Origin: CAYNDB01 sp964395915
GTDB lineage: Bacteria > Nitrospinota_A > UBA7883 > JAJRTC01
NCBI GenBank assembly: GCA_964395915.1
Contig: CAYNDB010000108.1
Coordinates: forward strand, 1-8,372
Direction of reading: 5' to 3'
Length of the DNA stretch: 8,372 nt
Part shown: piece after piece, positions 5,428-8,372 of the stretch
How positions within the stretch are numbered: position 1 is the stretch's first letter
Layout: every line of letters begins with the position of its first letter
Notes under the pieces: model-generated
Database searches by the model: none
Told to the model about the DNA's origin: nothing
Seen by the model: the letters and a program-made list of their open reading frames with translations, nothing else
Made by a program: the position numbers and the translations under genes

Positions 5428-6396
5428 ATGGCGCCTCTTTTAGAGCTTGACGATGTAAAGGTATATTTCAATACCGCTGACGGGATGGCAAAAGCTGTCG
5501 ATGGCGTCTCATACTCCGTCTATCCCGGAAAAACACTTGGCGTGGTTGGAGAATCCGGTTGTGGCAAAACGGTTTCGGCGCTTTCCATATTAAGGCTGAT
5601 CCAGCCTCCTGGTGAAATCGTCGCCGGAAAAATATTGTTCGAGGGCGTAAACCTGCTCGACCTTTCAGAGAATGATATCCGCAAGGTGCGCGGCGCCAGG
5701 ATTTCAATGATATTTCAGGAGCCTATGACGGCATTGAACCCGGTATTTACGATCGGCGACCAGATAGGCGAGGTTGTGCGCCTCCATCGCGGGGCCAGCA
5801 AAAAGGAAGCTATCGACAGAGCGGTGGAAATGCTTACAAAGGTAGGCATACCGTCACCGGAAAAACGGGTGTATGAATATCCGCATCAGCTTTCCGGAGG
5901 TATGCGTCAACGCGCCATGATCGCGATGGCGTTGTCGTGCGACCCGACCTTGCTTATTGCCGACGAGCCGACCACCGCCCTTGATGTGACAATACAGGCG
6001 CAGATTCTCGACCTTATGGTCGATATGAAAGAGCAATATCACGCTTCCATAATGATGATTACGCACGACCTTGGAGTGGTGGCGCAGACATGTGATGACG
6101 TGGTGGTAATGTATGCTGGCAAGGTGGTGGAAGCCGCTCCTGTCAAAGCGCTCTTTGCAAACCCCGCCCACCCTTACACACGCGGCTTGCTGGACTCCAT
6201 TCCCGTCCGCCACGGATGGGACGGAAAAGGCCGGCTAAAAGAAATCAAGGGCATGGTGCCAAGCCTTACCGACCTGCCAAAAGGATGCGCATTCAACCCA
6301 AGATGCCCCGATGTGATGGACGTGTGCAAAGAAAAAATCCCCGATCTTAAACAAGTCGACGGCGGATCGAAAGCCGCCTGCTGGCTACACGGTTAG
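5428..6396 (+). CDS. Oligopeptide/dipeptide ABC transporter ATP-binding protein, OppD/DppD type
   Basis: An ATPase subunit of a peptide/nickel-type ABC importer (PepT family), acting at the cytoplasmic face of the inner membrane. Motifs in the 322-aa product: Walker A GESGCGKT (41-48), Q-loop FQEPMTALNP (96-105), signature LSGGMRQR (155-162), Walker B LLIADEPTTALD (175-186) and H-loop THD (212-214). The C-terminal oligo_HPY extension begins near NPAHPYTRGLL (245-255) and carries the conserved cysteines C287, C293, C300 and C318, a pattern associated with an iron-sulfur cluster in this subfamily. The full-length extension and the AFNPRCP motif fit OppD/DppD; OppF remains possible. AAGG (5415-5418) lies 9 nt before the ATG. 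No permease, binding protein or second ATPase gene is adjacent: the next gene is convergent metG, 14 nt away. The peptide substrate is unknown. Confidence 0.9.
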   Translation: MAPLLELDDVKVYFNTADGMAKAVDGVSYSVYPGKTLGVVGESGCGKTVSALSILRLIQPPGEIVAGKILFEGVNLLDLSENDIRKVRGARISMIFQEPMTALNPVFTIGDQIGEVVRLHRGASKKEAIDRAVEMLTKVGIPSPEKRVYEYPHQLSGGMRQRAMIAMALSCDPTLLIADEPTTALDVTIQAQILDLMVDMKEQYHASIMMITHDLGVVAQTCDDVVVMYAGKVVEAAPVKALFANPAHPYTRGLLDSIPVRHGWDGKGRLKEIKGMVPSLTDLPKGCAFNPRCPDVMDVCKEKIPDLKQVDGGSKAACWLHG

Positions 6397-6410
6397 CAGG
6401 CGCGAGCCCG

Positions 6411-8054
6411 TCATGTCTTAAGCGAGTCTTCCAGCAGTTTATCGATCGATTTCTGGTCTACCCTTTCGGCTAACCGCTCGAATTTTCCGATGGGGTGATT
6501 TACCAGCGGTTTCCGCGAATCGCTCCATTTGAATGGATCAACTTGTAATATTCTCTCCACCTTTGCGGCAAACTCAGGTATCACAGGTTTCAGATATATA
6601 GTTATGATACGAAAAGCTTCTATCCCCGCCATTAATACTTCCCTCATACGTTCCGGGTCGTTTTTAAGCTCCCACGGTTTGGCATTGTCTATATATACGT
6701 TGGCTCTGTCGGCAAGACGGATGATCTTTTTTACGGCAAGGCTGAAATCGCAGGCGTCATAGTCTGCGGCGATGCTATCCGCCTCTTTCATCATCTTAAT
6801 TATCATTTCTCGCCCGGACTCATCAACATGATCCAGCCTGTTTTCAAGCTCTGTGCGCTTATTCAGCATTCCTATAGTCCGCGAGCCAAGGTTCGCCACC
6901 TTGTTGACAAGTTCGGCGTTCACACGGAGTTTAAAATCCTCGAAGCTCAGATCAAGATCGTCCACAGAATGTTTCAGCTTGCTGGCGTAGTAATATCGCA
7001 GATATTCCGGGTTAAGATAATTCAAATAATCCCTTGCGAGAATGAATGTTCCTTTCGATTTCGACATTTTCTCACCGTTGACGGTCAGGAAACCGTGGAC
7101 ATGAATCTTTGATGGCAATGTGAACCCTGAGCCTTTAAGCGTCGCTATCCAGAACAGTGTATGGAAATAGGTGATATCCTTGCCTATGAAATGGTGGATC
7201 TCCGCATCGCCCCGCCTCCACAAAGCGTCGAAATCCTTGCCATTTTTATCGGCCCAGTTTTTTGTGGCGGACATATATCCTATGGGAGCGTCGAGCCAGA
7301 CATAGAAATATTTGTTTTCCTCCCCAGGTATTTTAAACCCGAAATATGGCCCGTCGCGTGATATGTCCCAATCTTTCAACCCCTCTTTCATCCATGTCGC
7401 AAGGAAGTTTTTCACCTCGTCCTGCAACGCTCCGCTTTCCATAAACTCTTTTAGCGTATCGATAAAGTCGGAAACTTTGAAAAAGTAGTGGCTCGATTCT
7501 TTTCTAACTGGCGTCGCCCCACAGATGGAGCATCTCGGTTCTTTTAGATCGGTCGGCGAATAGTGCGACCCGCAGGCTTCGCATACGTCGCCATACTGAT
7601 CTTCCGCTCCGCATTTTGGACATATGCCGCGCACGAACCTGTCCGGCAGGAACATCGCGTCATGCTCGCAATACGCCTGCTCCACATCACGCACATCGAT
7701 ATGTCCGCCATCCTTAAGTTTCAGGAATATCTCCTCGGATAGAATCCTGTTCTCCTCTGAATTGGTCGAGTGGTAATTGTCGAACTCAATCAGAAAATCG
7801 GCGAAGTCTTTTTGATGTTCCACATGATATTTTTCGATAATCTTTTCCGGCGCCACGCTTTCGTTTCTTGCCCGGATCATTATGGGCGCTCCGTGCGTGT
7901 CATCGGCGCAAAAATAGAGGCATTCCACCCCTTCCCGCATCTTCTGAAACCGCACAAAAATATCCGTCTGGATATATTCAACCAGATGTCCAAGGTGGAT
8001 CGACCCGTTTGCGTATGGCAGGGCGGCGGTCACCAATTTAGTTTTTTTGGGCAT
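6411..8054 (-). CDS. metG: Methionyl-tRNA synthetase, short form without C-terminal tRNA-binding domain
   Basis: A class I synthetase that charges tRNA-Met with methionine in the cytoplasm. Landmarks in the 547-aa product: PYANGSIHLGH with the HIGH-type box HLGH (20-23), the zinc-knuckle cysteines C145, C148, C158 and C161, an extra CSIC pair (C175, C178), WLDAPIGYMS (253-262), the KMSKS loop (329-333), and the anticodon-binding NAKPW with Pro460 and Trp461, the residues used by the E. coli enzyme. Spacing follows the E. coli enzyme closely. The protein ends where the E. coli enzyme (about 677 aa) continues into a dimerising Trbp111-like domain, so this one is probably monomeric or uses a separate tRNA-binding protein. 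AAGGA (8068-8064) lies 9 nt before the ATG. It faces the oppD-like gene with 14 nt between stops. A possible extended -10, TGATATTTT, lies at 8088-8080. Confidence 0.97.
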   Translation of the reverse strand: MPKKTKLVTAALPYANGSIHLGHLVEYIQTDIFVRFQKMREGVECLYFCADDTHGAPIMIRARNESVAPEKIIEKYHVEHQKDFADFLIEFDNYHSTNSEENRILSEEIFLKLKDGGHIDVRDVEQAYCEHDAMFLPDRFVRGICPKCGAEDQYGDVCEACGSHYSPTDLKEPRCSICGATPVRKESSHYFFKVSDFIDTLKEFMESGALQDEVKNFLATWMKEGLKDWDISRDGPYFGFKIPGEENKYFYVWLDAPIGYMSATKNWADKNGKDFDALWRRGDAEIHHFIGKDITYFHTLFWIATLKGSGFTLPSKIHVHGFLTVNGEKMSKSKGTFILARDYLNYLNPEYLRYYYASKLKHSVDDLDLSFEDFKLRVNAELVNKVANLGSRTIGMLNKRTELENRLDHVDESGREMIIKMMKEADSIAADYDACDFSLAVKKIIRLADRANVYIDNAKPWELKNDPERMREVLMAGIEAFRIITIYLKPVIPEFAAKVERILQVDPFKWSDSRKPLVNHPIGKFERLAERVDQKSIDKLLEDSLKT

Positions 8055-8100
8055 ATTTATAGTTCCTTAGCTCATCATCAAAATATCACGGCTGATAATT

Positions 8101-8134
8101 GTAACACGCGGAGGCTTTGGCCTTCTCCTGTTAC
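8101..8134 (-). other. Imperfect hairpin in the metG upstream region
   Basis: GTAACA (8101-8106) pairs perfectly with TGTTAC (8129-8134). Inside it GGA pairs with TCC and GGC with GCC around a TTTG loop, leaving two 3-nt bulges: about 12 base pairs in 34 nt. Neither strand continues into a T-tract, so it is not an obvious terminator. It lies 47 bp upstream of the metG ATG and could be part of its leader RNA or a dyad operator. Confidence 0.35.
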
Positions 8135-8170
8135 TCTCTGGCGGCGTCTAAGTTTGAATTTTTTAATAGT

Positions 8171-8253
8171 GGAGACCCTTCGACCGCTCGTTACGCTCGC
8201 GCCCGGGGTGGCATAGCTTGAATTGTCATCCTGAGCCGAAGGAGAAGGATCTC
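8171..8253. repeat. Pair of inverted dispersed intergenic repeat units (TGTCATCCTGAG type)
   Basis: The unit at 8224-8253 begins TGTCATCCTGAGC and ends GAAGGATCTC. This matches the widespread intergenic repeat TGTCATCCTGAGCGAAGCGAAGGATCTC that I know from many unrelated bacterial genomes. The segment at 8171-8213 is a diverged, longer copy in the opposite direction: its reverse complement starts TGCCACCCCGGGCGCGAGCG and ends GGTCGAAGGGTCTCC. The units sit head to head, 10 bp apart, like a REP/BIME-type element that can fold into a stem-loop. Copy number in this genome cannot be seen from one window. Confidence 0.6.
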
Positions 8254-8372
8254 AACAGTTGAAAATCAATAGAATCATTATTTCAAACTGCGACACTATC
8301 TACTCTCTATATATAGAGATGCTTTCGACCCTGGTTTTTGATATTTTATAGAGATAAACATATTAAAGAGGT
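8254..8372. other. AT-rich non-coding end of window with a 16-bp palindrome
   Basis: No gene is recognisable here. TCTCTATATATAGAGA (8304-8319) is a perfect palindrome, and TATAGAGAT recurs at 8312-8320 and 8347-8355. The window ends with AAAGAGGT (8365-8372), which could be a ribosome binding site for a rightward gene starting just outside the window, but nothing inside confirms that. Together with 8055-8253 this makes 318 bases without a gene. Confidence 0.4.

Noticed and set aside
6361..6378. GGCGG...CCGCC hairpin at the end of the oppD-like gene as a terminator
   Set aside because: It lies inside the coding region and no T-tract follows; the symmetry is explained by codons for Gly and Ala.
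7770..8216. A 148-codon plus-strand ORF antisense to the metG start
   Set aside because: It covers the conserved N-terminus of MetRS on the other strand and runs into the intergenic repeat. No protein family is visible.
1..8372. CRISPR array, tRNA or rRNA genes, transposase genes or phage genes
   Set aside because: I saw no regularly spaced repeats, no tRNA-like cloverleaf with a T-loop GGTTCRA box in the gaps, and no transposase or integrase motifs in any frame.

Overview
The window looks like chromosomal DNA from a flagellated Gram-negative bacterium. The signs are a lipid A disaccharide synthase (LpxB), lipoproteins with outer-membrane-type lipoboxes, and flagellar FlgO-family domains under what looks like a sigma-28 promoter. 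Base composition is near half GC. The gene content would fit a deltaproteobacterial or Nitrospinota-like lineage, but the sequence alone does not fix the phylum.

Left part (1-2489, minus strand). A tightly packed operon reads leftward out of the window. It holds three lipoprotein genes with four FlgO-type domains in total (213 aa with one domain, 396 aa with two in tandem, 183 aa with one). The start of a fourth gene, with a clear signal peptide, is cut by the window edge. Intergenic gaps are 3, 1 and 30 nt. A near-consensus sigma-28 (FliA) promoter lies about 40 nt upstream of the first gene, which argues independently of homology for late flagellar expression.

Divergent intergenic region (2490-2787). 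Besides the sigma-28 promoter it holds a 12-bp perfect inverted repeat bracketing that promoter, a third partial copy of the same motif overlapping a sigma-70-like -10 box for the rightward genes, a 9-bp direct repeat and a 26-codon ORF that may be a gene remnant.

Middle (2788-4670, plus strand). A soluble polyprenol-phosphate-mannose-synthase-like glycosyltransferase overlaps lpxB, so the two are probably translationally coupled. This pairs prenyl-linked sugar donor synthesis with lipid A assembly. A probable terminator follows. Then come a possibly structured leader and a small secreted ankyrin-repeat protein (4863-5294).

Right part (5428-8372). A stand-alone OppD/DppD-type peptide transporter ATPase (plus) converges on metG, a methionyl-tRNA synthetase of the short form without the C-terminal tRNA-binding domain (minus). 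Upstream of metG lie a strong imperfect hairpin, a pair of inverted dispersed-repeat units of the TGTCATCCTGAG type, and a 16-bp AT-rich palindrome. No gene is visible in the last 318 bases.
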